This document shows positions 8,608 to 16,727 of a stretch of DNA of 64,000 nt, piece by piece. Position 1 is the stretch's first letter, and each line of letters opens with the position of its first letter. Both the position numbers and the translations under genes were made by a program. The stretch is from an uncultured Bacilli bacterium (lineage in GTDB: Bacteria; Bacillota_I; Bacilli_A; RF39; UBA660): positions 62,001 through 126,000 of the forward strand of contig CAKPMC010000002.1 of NCBI GenBank assembly GCA_934167875.1, in the 5' to 3' direction. The notes under the pieces were generated by a model. It searched no databases and was not told the origin of the DNA. It saw only the letters and a program-made list of their open reading frames with translations.

Positions 8608-9141
8608 ATAGCAAGTAACAAAGGTAATTTGCCTATAATTAATGAGCAAATTAAAGCAAGTAATGTTCTAGTTATTGGTCCTAACGGTGAACAAGTTGGG
8701 GTTAAACCTATTAGTGATGCCTTAACATTAGCTAACTATGCTGGGCTTGATTTAGTTATGTTAAATCCAAATCAAGATCCACCAGTTTGTAAAGTTATGG
8801 ATTACAACAAATATCGTTATGAAAAGCAAAAGAAAGAAAAGGAAGCTTTAAAAAAACAAAAAGCTAACAATTCCGAAGTTAAGGAGTTCCGTCTATCATC
8901 AGTTATTGATGTTGGTGATTTTGAAACTAAATTAAAACAAGTTACCAAATATTTAGAAAAAGGCGATAAAATCAAACTTTCAATTCGCTTTAAAGGTAGA
9001 CAAATGGCTCATACTGAGCTTGGACGTGAAGTACTAGAAAAATTTGCTGCAAGATTAGAAGATATTTCAATTATCGAACAAGCTGCTAAGCTTGATGGTA
9101 GAAGTATGACAATGTTATTAGCACCAAAAAAAGATAAGTAA
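8608..9141 (+). CDS. infC: Translation initiation factor IF-3, AUA start
   Basis: IF-3 binds the 30S subunit and checks start codons. The protein reads ASNKGNLPIINEQIKASNVLVIGPNGEQVG, the family N-terminal pattern, with KVMDYNKYRYEKQKKEKEA in the linker and the C-terminal domain up to GRSMTMLLAPKK. The only well-placed start is ATA 8608-8610: GGAGGT (8595-8600) lies 7 nt upstream and the family N-terminus begins here. An ATG at 8593 overlaps the ribosome-binding site and one at 8563 adds an unrelated peptide. infC with non-AUG starts (usually AUU) is well known, because IF-3 represses its own translation through start-codon discrimination; AUA would serve the same purpose. Confidence 0.93.
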   Translation: MASNKGNLPIINEQIKASNVLVIGPNGEQVGVKPISDALTLANYAGLDLVMLNPNQDPPVCKVMDYNKYRYEKQKKEKEALKKQKANNSEVKEFRLSSVIDVGDFETKLKQVTKYLEKGDKIKLSIRFKGRQMAHTELGREVLEKFAARLEDISIIEQAAKLDGRSMTMLLAPKKDK

Positions 9142-9156
9142 TATAGGAGGATTTTT

Positions 9157-9345
9157 ATGGGAAAATTAAAGACACATAAAGGAATGAAGAAAGTACTTAA
9201 TATTAGAAAAAGTGGTACTATCACTATTGGACATCCAGGAACAAGACATAATACAGGTAGTAAACCAACTAACTTCAATAGAAAAGGAAGAAAACAATCT
9301 GGTTTAAGTAAAGCAGATCAAAACAGATTCAAAAATATTATTTAA
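9157..9345 (+). CDS. rpmI: 50S ribosomal protein bL35
   Basis: A 62-residue basic protein starting MGKLKTHKGMKKVLNIRKSG, with the typical H-N-T-G-S-K core and RKGRKQSGLSKADQNRFKNII tail. GGAGG precedes the start. It lies 15 nt after infC in the conserved infC-rpmI-rplT order. Confidence 0.95.
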   Translation: MGKLKTHKGMKKVLNIRKSGTITIGHPGTRHNTGSKPTNFNRKGRKQSGLSKADQNRFKNII

Positions 9346-9369
9346 TTTAAAAATTAGGAGGAAAAAATT

Positions 9370-9927
9370 ATGGCAAGAGTTAAAAACGGAGCTACAACAA
9401 AAGCTCGTCATAAAAAAGTATTAAAACAAGCAAAAGGATACTTTGGTAGTAAACATAGATTATATAAAACTGCTAAAGAACAATTAATGCATTCAGGACA
9501 ATATGCATTTAGAGATCGTAAACAAAAGAAGAGAGATTTCAGAAAACTTTGGATTACTCGTATCAATGCTGCTTGTCGTGCTAACGAAATAAGTTATTCA
9601 AGATTTATTGAAGGATTAACTAAAGCAGGTGTTGAAGTTAATAGAAAGATGTTATCAGAAATAGCTATCAATGATCCTAAAGCATTTAGTGAATTAGTTA
9701 AAGTAGCTAAAGATGGTAAAGCTGGAAAAATAACTAAACAAGAAGTAGTAAAAGAAGAAAAGAAAGTTGCACCAAAGAAAGAAACTAAAAAAGAAACAGT
9801 TAAAGAAGAAGTTCAAGATTTATCAAAATTAACTGTAGTTGAATTAAAAGCTATGGCTAAAGATAAAAATATTGAAGGATATACTTCAATGAAAAAAGCC
9901 GAATTAGTAGCAGCTTTACAAAAATAA
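9370..9927 (+). CDS. rplT: 50S ribosomal protein bL20 with C-terminal Rho_N/SAP-like extension
   Basis: Residues 1 to about 117 are a normal bL20 (MARVKNGATTKARHKK…, RDRKQKKRDFRKLWITRINAA, FIEGLTKAGVEVNRKML). The usual length is about 117-120, but this protein has 185 residues. The extra part is a Lys/Glu linker (about 118-150) and a compact module (about 151-185, DLSKLTVVELKAMAKDKN…GYTSMKKAELVAAL) that resembles Rho N-terminal/SAP/HeH helical nucleic-acid-binding domains. The same linker and module end uS2 encoded next. bL20 is an early 23S rRNA assembly protein and the likely regulator of this operon. The function of the extension is unknown. Confidence 0.93.
   Translation: MARVKNGATTKARHKKVLKQAKGYFGSKHRLYKTAKEQLMHSGQYAFRDRKQKKRDFRKLWITRINAACRANEISYSRFIEGLTKAGVEVNRKMLSEIAINDPKAFSELVKVAKDGKAGKITKQEVVKEEKKVAPKKETKKETVKEEVQDLSKLTVVELKAMAKDKNIEGYTSMKKAELVAALQK
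9757..9927 (+). repeat. Linker plus Rho_N/SAP-like coding repeat, copy 1 (rplT)
   Basis: This segment encodes KKVAPKKETKKE, a short acidic stretch, then DLSKLTV…GYTSMKKAELVA. It matches the 3' end of rpsB (about 10800-10963) in protein and, over two runs of more than 20 nt, in DNA. That suggests a fairly recent duplication or ongoing gene conversion between two ribosomal protein genes. Confidence 0.8.
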
Positions 9928-9945
9928 ACATATTAATGAATTTAT

Positions 9946-9974
9946 TAACCTAGTGCCTAGAAAATAGGTGGTTA
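9946..9974 (+). promoter_or_regulatory. Hairpin in rplT-rpsB intergenic region
   Basis: A two-part hairpin: outer TAACC (9946-9950) with GGTTA (9970-9974) and inner CCTA (9956-9959) with TAGG (9965-9968), followed by a weak T-run. It could be a weak terminator or a leader element for rpsB, where S2 often autoregulates. The sequence does not decide between these. Confidence 0.4.
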
Positions 9975-10018
9975 GTTTTAGAAATTAATAGAAGATAAAC
10001 AAAAAGGAGAAAAATTAT

Positions 10019-10963
10019 ATGACAGTAGTTTCAATGAATTATTTATTAGAAGCAGGTGTTCATTTCGGACACCAAAAGAGAAGATGGAATCCAAAAATGA
10101 AGGAATATATCTTCACTTCAAGAGATGATATTTATATTATCGATTTACAAAAAACAGCTAAGAAGATTGAAGAAGCTTATAAAGCTTTAAAAGAAATAGC
10201 TGAAAATGGTGGTAAAGTTTTATTTGTAGGTACAAAGAAACAAGCTCAAGAAGCAGCAGAAGAATGTGCTAACAGAACTAACATGTATTTCGTAAATGAA
10301 AGATGGTTAGGTGGAACTTTAACTAACTTCAAGACTATTCGTTCAAGAATCAAAAGATTAGAAGATATTGAAAAAATGGAAGCTGATGGTACTTTTGATT
10401 TATTACCTAAAAAAGAAGTAATTCAAATTAAGAAAGAATATGACAAATTAAATAAATACTTAAGAGGAATTAGAGATATGAAAAAAGCTCCAGAAGCTAT
10501 GATTATCGTTGATCCTCGTAAAGAAGAAATAGCTATCAAAGAAGCTCATATTTTAGGAATTCCAGTATTTGGTGTTGTAGACACTAACTGTGATCCTGAT
10601 ATGGTTGATTATGTTATTCCTGGTAATGATGATGCTGTAAGAAGCGTTAAATTAATGATTGGTGTTTTAGCTAACGCTATTAGTGAAGCTAATGGTACTG
10701 AAATGGTTGATTATTTAACTGATGAAGACAAAGGTAAAGCATCAAAAAAAGAAGCTAAAAAAGAAGAAGTAAAAGAAGCACCAGTAGAAGAAAAAACTGA
10801 AAAGAAAGTTGCTCCTAAGAAAGAAACTAAAAAAGAAGAAACAGAAGAAGTTGATTTATCAAAATTAACTGTAGCTGAATTAAAAAATAAAGCTAAGGAA
10901 GCAGGAATTGATGGATATACTTCAATGAAAAAAGCTGAATTAGTTGCTGTATTAAGTAAATAA
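10019..10963 (+). CDS. rpsB: 30S ribosomal protein uS2 with C-terminal Rho_N/SAP-like extension
   Basis: Residues 1 to about 235 are standard uS2 (ISM-like start TVVSMNYLLEAGVHFGHQ, RRWNPKMKEYIF, NERWLGGTLTNFKTI, VVDTNCDPD). GGAG lies 9 nt before ATG 10019. The total of 314 residues is long for the family; the tail is a Lys/Glu linker and a 37-residue module (DLSKLTVAELKNKAKEAG…GYTSMKKAELVAVL) nearly the same as the bL20 tail. uS2 sits on the 30S solvent side near the mRNA exit/anti-Shine-Dalgarno platform. The added domain may contact RNA or another protein; this is inference. tsf follows after 17 nt. Confidence 0.95.
   Translation: MTVVSMNYLLEAGVHFGHQKRRWNPKMKEYIFTSRDDIYIIDLQKTAKKIEEAYKALKEIAENGGKVLFVGTKKQAQEAAEECANRTNMYFVNERWLGGTLTNFKTIRSRIKRLEDIEKMEADGTFDLLPKKEVIQIKKEYDKLNKYLRGIRDMKKAPEAMIIVDPRKEEIAIKEAHILGIPVFGVVDTNCDPDMVDYVIPGNDDAVRSVKLMIGVLANAISEANGTEMVDYLTDEDKGKASKKEAKKEEVKEAPVEEKTEKKVAPKKETKKEETEEVDLSKLTVAELKNKAKEAGIDGYTSMKKAELVAVLSK
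10800..10963 (+). repeat. Linker plus Rho_N/SAP-like coding repeat, copy 2 (rpsB)
   Basis: The partner of the rplT 3' segment (9757-9927). The shared peptide blocks are KKVAPKKETKKE, DLSKLTV and GYTSMKKAELVA, in the same order and spacing, including the low-complexity linker. Confidence 0.8.
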
Positions 10964-10980
10964 TAAATTAGGAGGAAAAT

Positions 10981-11859
10981 ATGTTTAGTGCTAGTGATGT
11001 TAAAAATTTAAGAGAAAGAACTAATGCTGGAATGATGGATTGTAAGAAAGCTTTAGAAGCATCAAATGGAGATATGGATAAAGCAATCGATTGGTTAAGA
11101 GAAAACGGTATGGCAAAAGCTGCTAAAAAAGAAGGTAGAATTGCTGCTGAAGGTATTACTAAGATGTTAGTAAATGATAACCAAGCCATTATTCTTGAAG
11201 TAAATTCTGAAACAGATTTCGTTGCTAAAAACGAAAAGTTTATTGAATTTGTTGATAAATTAGCTAACGCTATTATGAATAGTAATGTTAATGATATGGA
11301 AAGTGCTTTAGCACTTACTACTGATGAAGGATCTGTAGCTGATATGATAGCTGCTGCAATCGCTCAAATTGGTGAAAAAATATCATTTAGAAGATTTGCA
11401 AGACTTACTAAAACTGAAAACCAAGTATTTGGTGCTTATTCACACATGGGAGGAAGAATTGCTTCATTAGTATTACTTAATGGTACAAACGAAGAAGCTG
11501 CTAAAGAAATAGCTATGCATGCAGCTGCTATGAATCCTCAATATGTAAAATCTAGTGAAGTTCCAACTGATGTTTTAGAAAAAGAAAAAAATATCATGAG
11601 AGATGAACTAGTTAAAGAAGGTAAGCCAGCAGATAGAATTGAAAATATTTTAGTTGGAAAAGTAAATAAATTTTACTCAGAAATTTGTTTAGAAGATCAA
11701 ATTTTCATTAAAGCTGAAAATAAAGAAACTGTTAAAGAATATGCTAAAGCTAATGGTTGTGAGATCGTTAGCATGGTTCGTTATGAAGTCGGAGAAGGAA
11801 TCGAAAAGAAACAAGAAAACTTTGCTGAAGAAGTAATGAATCAAATTAATGGAGATTAA
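10981..11859 (+). CDS. tsf: Elongation factor Ts
   Basis: A 292-residue guanine-nucleotide exchange factor for EF-Tu. The N-terminal UBA-like domain carries LRERTNAGMMDCKKAL and NGDMDKAIDWLRENG; the core has EVNSETDFVAKNEKF, the EF-Tu-contacting TDFVA motif. GGAGG lies at the ideal distance from ATG 10981. It is co-transcribed with rpsB. pyrH, which normally follows, is not next to it. A strong terminator closes the unit. Confidence 0.97.
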   Translation: MFSASDVKNLRERTNAGMMDCKKALEASNGDMDKAIDWLRENGMAKAAKKEGRIAAEGITKMLVNDNQAIILEVNSETDFVAKNEKFIEFVDKLANAIMNSNVNDMESALALTTDEGSVADMIAAAIAQIGEKISFRRFARLTKTENQVFGAYSHMGGRIASLVLLNGTNEEAAKEIAMHAAAMNPQYVKSSEVPTDVLEKEKNIMRDELVKEGKPADRIENILVGKVNKFYSEICLEDQIFIKAENKETVKEYAKANGCEIVSMVRYEVGEGIEKKQENFAEEVMNQINGD

Positions 11860-11866
11860 TCGAACT

Positions 11867-11887
11867 GAAGGCTTAGGCCTTCTTTTT
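11867..11887 (+). terminator. Intrinsic terminator after tsf
   Basis: GAAGGC (11867-11872), loop TTAG, GCCTTC (11877-11882), then T5. Confidence 0.92.
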
Positions 11888-11944
11888 GTTTACTATTTTT
11901 CAAATTAATATTATAATGATATCAGTTAATATAAGAGGTGAATT

Positions 11945-12883
11945 ATGAATAATATAATTGAAATTAAACACTTGACTAAGACTTATAATAAACTTACTGC
12001 TATTAATGATTTATCATTTACTGTAAAAGAAGGAGAAATACTAGGATTACTTGGACCTAATGGTAGTGGTAAATCAACAACCATAAACTGCATCTTATCA
12101 CTATTAAAATTTCAAAATGGTAGTATTAAAATATTTGGTAAAGAAATGACTCCCGACTCATATGAAACTAAATCTCAAATAGGAGTTATTTTCCAAGAGG
12201 TAGCAGTATTTGAAGAACTAACAGTATATGAAAATATTGATTACTTCTGTGGACTATACATTAAAGATAAAAATACTAGAATGGGGTATATAGAAGATGC
12301 AATCAACTTAGTTGGTTTGCAGGACTTTAAAAAATTCTATCCCAAACAGTTATCAGGAGGTTTATTAAGACGTCTAAATATTGCTTGTGGGATTGCTCAT
12401 AAACCCAAACTTATTATTCTAGATGAACCAACAGTAGCAGTTGATCCTCAAAGTAGAAATAACATTCTAGATGGAATCAAAAAGCTTAGAGATAGTGGTG
12501 CAACTATCATCTACACAACTCACTATATGGAAGAAGCAGAAATATTATGTGATCGTATTATTATTCTTGATAAAGGTAAAATACTTGCTACCGGAGATAA
12601 AGATGAACTAAAAGCATTAGCTAATATAGAAGAAAAAATAACTATAGAAATAGACAGTATTTCACCTACTATTTTAGAAGAAATAAAAAGCTTTAAAAAT
12701 GTAGCAGAAGTAACTAAAACCAGAACTAATCTAATAATTACCTATAAGAAGGGTAAAAATAACTTAATAGACTTAATAGATTATCTAAAAGAAAATAAAA
12801 TTACTTATAGTAAGATATTTTCTGAAAGACCAACCTTAAATGATGTTTTCCTAGAACTAACTGGAAAGGAACTAAGAGACTAA
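11945..12883 (+). CDS. ABC-2 type exporter, ATP-binding subunit
   Basis: A 312-residue ATPase: Walker A GPNGSGKS at residues 37-44, Q-loop near IFQEVAVFEEL, signature LSGGLLRR (the canonical fourth Gln region is changed to Leu-Leu), Walker B IILDEPTVAVDP and switch His in YTTHYMEEAE. The C-terminal domain is DrrA/CcmA-like. The start has AGAGGTG upstream. It overlaps the first permease (TAATG), giving a three-gene exporter operon. Substrate unknown; such systems often export drugs, peptides or lipids. Confidence 0.9.
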   Translation: MNNIIEIKHLTKTYNKLTAINDLSFTVKEGEILGLLGPNGSGKSTTINCILSLLKFQNGSIKIFGKEMTPDSYETKSQIGVIFQEVAVFEELTVYENIDYFCGLYIKDKNTRMGYIEDAINLVGLQDFKKFYPKQLSGGLLRRLNIACGIAHKPKLIILDEPTVAVDPQSRNNILDGIKKLRDSGATIIYTTHYMEEAEILCDRIIILDKGKILATGDKDELKALANIEEKITIEIDSISPTILEEIKSFKNVAEVTKTRTNLIITYKKGKNNLIDLIDYLKENKITYSKIFSERPTLNDVFLELTGKELRD

Positions 12884-14064
12884 TGTTTTGGCATAACTTT
12901 AAATATACTATAAAAACTCTATTAAGAAATAAAATGCTTTTATTCTGGACTTTTATTTTTCCTATTATATTAGGTACATTCTTTAATATGGCTTTTTCTG
13001 ATATTGAAAATAAAGAATCATTAGATATCATAAATATAGCTATTATAAATAATAGTGACTATCAAAACGATACTATATTTAAAAATACTATAGAAAGTTT
13101 AAGTAATGAAAATACTAATAATCAAATTTTTAATATTACTTATACTGATTTATCTAACTCTAAAGATATGTTAGCTAAAGATAAGATTACAGGCTATTTA
13201 ACATTTAAAGATAATAATGTAAATATAACCGTTAAAAAATCTGGTATTAATGAAACTATACTTAGATACGTAGTAGATGAAATAAATAGTCAAAAAGAAA
13301 TAATAAACACTTTATCTAGTCAAGAAATAGCTAAAGAATTAGCTAGTGGGAATACTAATATTGATTATGAAAAGATATATTCTAACGTCATAAATCTAAT
13401 ATCTAATACTAATATTAAGATAAATGATATTTCTAATACTAATTTAAGTTATACTATGATTGAATACTATACACTAATAGCTATGGCTAGTCTATATGGA
13501 GGCATAATATCAATGTTTGTTATGAACTATAAACTAGCTAATATGAGTGGCGTAGGTAAGAGAACTGCCATATCACCAATCAATAAATCATCGCTTTTAC
13601 TTAGTAGTTTGTTGGCTAGTTATATTATTCAATTACTAGGACTAATGCTATTATTTATTTATACTATACTAATAATTAAAGTCGATTACGGTACTAATTT
13701 ACCACTAGTATTATTATTAGCTGCTATAGGTTCTCTAGCAGGATTAACCTTTGGTATTATGATATCTACCGTTATTAAAGCTAATAGTAATACTAAAACA
13801 GGTATTATGATAGCTATTACCATGTTCTTTAGTTTTCTATCTGGAATGATGGGTATTACTATGAAATACGTTATCGATAAAAATATTCCTATATTAAATA
13901 AAATAAATCCTGCTAATATGATAACTGATGGTTTGTACTCCCTATATTATTACGATACTTTAAATAGATATTATTTTAATATAGTTAGTCTGTTAGTATT
14001 TTCCATTATAATGCTATTAATATCATACCAAGGATTAAGGAGAGAAAAGTATGATAGTATTTAA
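12883..14064 (+). CDS. ABC-2 type exporter permease
   Basis: 393 residues. It has an N-terminal membrane helix (about 17-37, MLLFWTFIFPIILGTFFNMAF), a long extracytoplasmic region of about 170 residues, then five membrane helices (about 200-385), the layout of YhgE/ABC-2 permeases. The start codon overlaps the ATPase stop. It pairs with the second permease to form a heterodimeric channel. Confidence 0.85.
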   Translation: MFWHNFKYTIKTLLRNKMLLFWTFIFPIILGTFFNMAFSDIENKESLDIINIAIINNSDYQNDTIFKNTIESLSNENTNNQIFNITYTDLSNSKDMLAKDKITGYLTFKDNNVNITVKKSGINETILRYVVDEINSQKEIINTLSSQEIAKELASGNTNIDYEKIYSNVINLISNTNIKINDISNTNLSYTMIEYYTLIAMASLYGGIISMFVMNYKLANMSGVGKRTAISPINKSSLLLSSLLASYIIQLLGLMLLFIYTILIIKVDYGTNLPLVLLLAAIGSLAGLTFGIMISTVIKANSNTKTGIMIAITMFFSFLSGMMGITMKYVIDKNIPILNKINPANMITDGLYSLYYYDTLNRYYFNIVSLLVFSIIMLLISYQGLRREKYDSI

Positions 14065-15199
14065 AACTTATTGGCAAATAGTTAAAAAATATAAAGGTAC
14101 TATTATTCTATATACTATTATGCTTATTATATTTGGTGGTATGAATGCATCAAGTAATAATCAGACTACTACTTTTACTGCTAGTAAACCAGATATATTA
14201 ATAGTAAATAATGATGAGAATATTGGTCTTACAGCTAATCTAATCAAATATCTAGAAAATAATAGTAATATTATTAAAGTAAAGAATAGCGAAGAAGCTA
14301 GAGATGATGCTCTATTTTATAGAGATATCAATTATATTATCTATATACCTAATGGTTATAGAAAGGATATTTTAAACGGTTTAAATCCTAAGATAGATAT
14401 TAAATCTACTAAAGATTATATGTCTAGTCTAACTGAAATGATGCTTTCTAGATACTTAAAAACACAGAGTATTTATGCTAAGACTACTAATAATGAAAGC
14501 AATCTAATAGAATCTATTAATCAAAGTCTAGATAAAAAGTCAAGTATAGAAGTAACCTCTAAAATAGATACTAATACCGAGAATAAGGTATCTGGATATT
14601 TTAACTTTGCTAGTTATAGTATTATGGCTGTAGTTATTTATATAATCTGTTTAGTATTATCTAGTTTCCATGAAAAATCTATACGTAAGAGAACTATTAT
14701 CAGTAGTATGAATTATAAAACTCATAATAAATATATCTTGTTAGCAAGTTTTATATATACATGTATTGTTTGGTTATTATATATTTTACTAGGAATATTC
14801 CTATTTAAGGGAGATTTATTTACCATAAAAGGTTTAATCTATTCTATAAATACTTTTATATTTACATTCTGTTCTCTAACTATAGCCCTATTAATAAGTA
14901 CCATAGTAAGTAGTAAGGAAGCTATAAGTGGTATTGTGAATGTAATAGCTTTGGGTTCTGCCTTTTTATGTGGAGCTTTTATACCTGCAGAATGGTTACC
15001 ATCATCAATATTAACAGTAGCTCATGTACTACCAGCATACTGGTATATTAATTCAAATGATATATTATCAGCTATTGAAGTAATAAATCTATCTAATATG
15101 TTACCAATACTTATAAATATGTTAGTAATAGTAATACTTTCTATTATATTTATTTTAATTAATAATTTTATAGCTAAAAGAAAAAGAGTAATATCTTAA
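14051..15199 (+). CDS. ABC-2 type exporter permease, second subunit
   Basis: 382 residues with the same layout: one N-terminal helix (about 12-31), a periplasm-like loop of about 150 residues, then five to six helices, with GAFIPAEWLPSSILTVAHVLPAYW resembling the conserved ABC-2 amphipathic segment. The start lies inside the previous gene (14-nt overlap), with AAGGAGAGAAA upstream. It ends the exporter operon inserted between tsf and frr. Confidence 0.85.
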   Translation: MIVFKTYWQIVKKYKGTIILYTIMLIIFGGMNASSNNQTTTFTASKPDILIVNNDENIGLTANLIKYLENNSNIIKVKNSEEARDDALFYRDINYIIYIPNGYRKDILNGLNPKIDIKSTKDYMSSLTEMMLSRYLKTQSIYAKTTNNESNLIESINQSLDKKSSIEVTSKIDTNTENKVSGYFNFASYSIMAVVIYIICLVLSSFHEKSIRKRTIISSMNYKTHNKYILLASFIYTCIVWLLYILLGIFLFKGDLFTIKGLIYSINTFIFTFCSLTIALLISTIVSSKEAISGIVNVIALGSAFLCGAFIPAEWLPSSILTVAHVLPAYWYINSNDILSAIEVINLSNMLPILINMLVIVILSIIFILINNFIAKRKRVIS

Positions 15200-15275
15200 T
15201 AAAATTTCTATTGTTTATTAATGCTAATAATGTTAAAATAAGAATATAAGTTAAATAAAGGAGAATTTAAAACAT

Positions 15276-15821
15276 ATGATGACAGATATTATTAACTTAA
15301 CAGAAGAAAAAATGAACAAAACATTAGAAAATTTAGATCATCGTTTTGCGACAGTTCGTGCAGGACGTGCTAATCCTTCAAGCTTAGATGGTATCACAGC
15401 TGACTATTATGGTAGTGCTACACCTTTAAAGCAATTAGCTACAATTTCAGTACCTGAAGCAAGACAATTGTTAATCAAACCATTTGATAGAAGTTGCTTA
15501 GGAGCAATCGAAAAGGCTATTTTTGAATCAAACTTAGGTTATACCCCAAATAATGATGGAGAAACTATTCGTATTATTATTCCAGTATTAACAGAAGAAA
15601 GAAGAAAAGAATTAACTAAACAAGTAAAAGCAATGGCTGAAGAAGCTAAAGTATCAATCAGAAATATTAGACATGATTCAAATGAAGAAATAGAAAAACA
15701 AGAAATTTCTGAAGATGAACAAAAAAACCTAGAAAATAGAGTTCAAGATTTAGTTAATAAATATAATAAACTTGTTGATGAAAAGACTAAAGAAAAAGAA
15801 GCAGAATTAATGACAGTATAG
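15276..15821 (+). CDS. frr: Ribosome recycling factor
   Basis: 181 residues; with EF-G it splits post-termination ribosomes. Visible family blocks: LDHRFATVRAGRANPSSLDGI, YYGSATPLKQLATISVPEARQLLIKPFD, GETIRIIIPVLTEERRKELTKQVK and IRNIRHDSNEEI. AAAGGAG lies 11 nt before ATG 15276; an adjacent second ATG (15279) could also start translation. It stands apart from pyrH and tsf, which is unusual because rpsB-tsf-pyrH-frr is the common order. Confidence 0.96.
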   Translation: MMTDIINLTEEKMNKTLENLDHRFATVRAGRANPSSLDGITADYYGSATPLKQLATISVPEARQLLIKPFDRSCLGAIEKAIFESNLGYTPNNDGETIRIIIPVLTEERRKELTKQVKAMAEEAKVSIRNIRHDSNEEIEKQEISEDEQKNLENRVQDLVNKYNKLVDEKTKEKEAELMTV

Positions 15822-15888
15822 TAGTATTGAAATAAAATAGTTTATTAAAATTAAATTTTTCATATAATATTTATGGGAAGTGATTTTA

Positions 15889-16704
15889 TTGGAGCCAAAA
15901 TTTCAACTTGATTCATTAAATACTATATTAATATTAAGAGATTTATCAGGTAAAATAATAAAAACAAATAAAAAGTTATCAAATAACTTTTTTCATTTGC
16001 AACAATTAGAAAAAGATATTTTTACTGATGGTACAACTTATTGGAAAAAAAATATTAGATTAATTACTTGTGATGATAGAAAGTATTTTCAAGAAGAATA
16101 TATTGATGTAACTAGATATTTTTTAGAAAATAAAAAATTATCCAGTAAATTAAAAAAAGATCCACTTACTAAAATAGCTAATTTAAATGCCGTTAAGGAA
16201 AAAATAGAAAATATAATTTTATCAGGAAACGACTGTATAATTGCCATGTGTGATGTTAATGATTTTAAATTAATTAACGATAATTATGGTCATGCCTGCG
16301 GAGATAAAGCCTTAACTGAATTATCTAAGCTATTTAAAAGTTACATAAGTAGTGAATACGATTTAGTAGCTAGAATAGGTGGAGATGAATTTATATTTAT
16401 CATGATGAATAAAACTAAAGAAACAGCACTAGAAGAGTTATCTTCATTAAAAGATAAAGTTAATGATTTAGGATGCGTTTTAGAATTACCATTATCTGTT
16501 TCTATTGGTGTGTCATCTTTTCATAGTGGCAATGATTGGAAACAACAACAGCGTGAAGCAGATGAGGCATTATATCATGTTAAAAACCATACTAGCAACA
16601 AAGATGCTATAGCATATTATGATGAAGAAATAGGAGAACCAGTTTTTTATAAAATACCCAAAAATAAATATTATAGAAAAATAAATAATAATTTAAATGC
16701 ATAG
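15889..16704 (+). CDS. Diguanylate cyclase (PAS-like plus GGDEF)
   Basis: About 271 residues from TTG 15889 (GGGAAGTGA just upstream; a GTG at 15880 overlaps that site). The N-terminal 85 residues look PAS-like (ILRDLSGKIIKTNK… to YIDVT). The GGDEF domain opens with DPLTKIANLNA, has DVNDFKLINDNYGHACGD and an intact catalytic RIGGDEF, and ends in AYYDEE. The allosteric RxxD inhibitory site expected before GGDEF is absent (SEYD). It makes cyclic di-GMP from two GTP. It directly precedes the penicillin-binding protein gene; no membrane helix is present, so it is cytoplasmic. Confidence 0.88.
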   Translation: MEPKFQLDSLNTILILRDLSGKIIKTNKKLSNNFFHLQQLEKDIFTDGTTYWKKNIRLITCDDRKYFQEEYIDVTRYFLENKKLSSKLKKDPLTKIANLNAVKEKIENIILSGNDCIIAMCDVNDFKLINDNYGHACGDKALTELSKLFKSYISSEYDLVARIGGDEFIFIMMNKTKETALEELSSLKDKVNDLGCVLELPLSVSIGVSSFHSGNDWKQQQREADEALYHVKNHTSNKDAIAYYDEEIGEPVFYKIPKNKYYRKINNNLNA

Positions 16705-16727
16705 ACTTACCTTAAGAGGTGAGTTTT

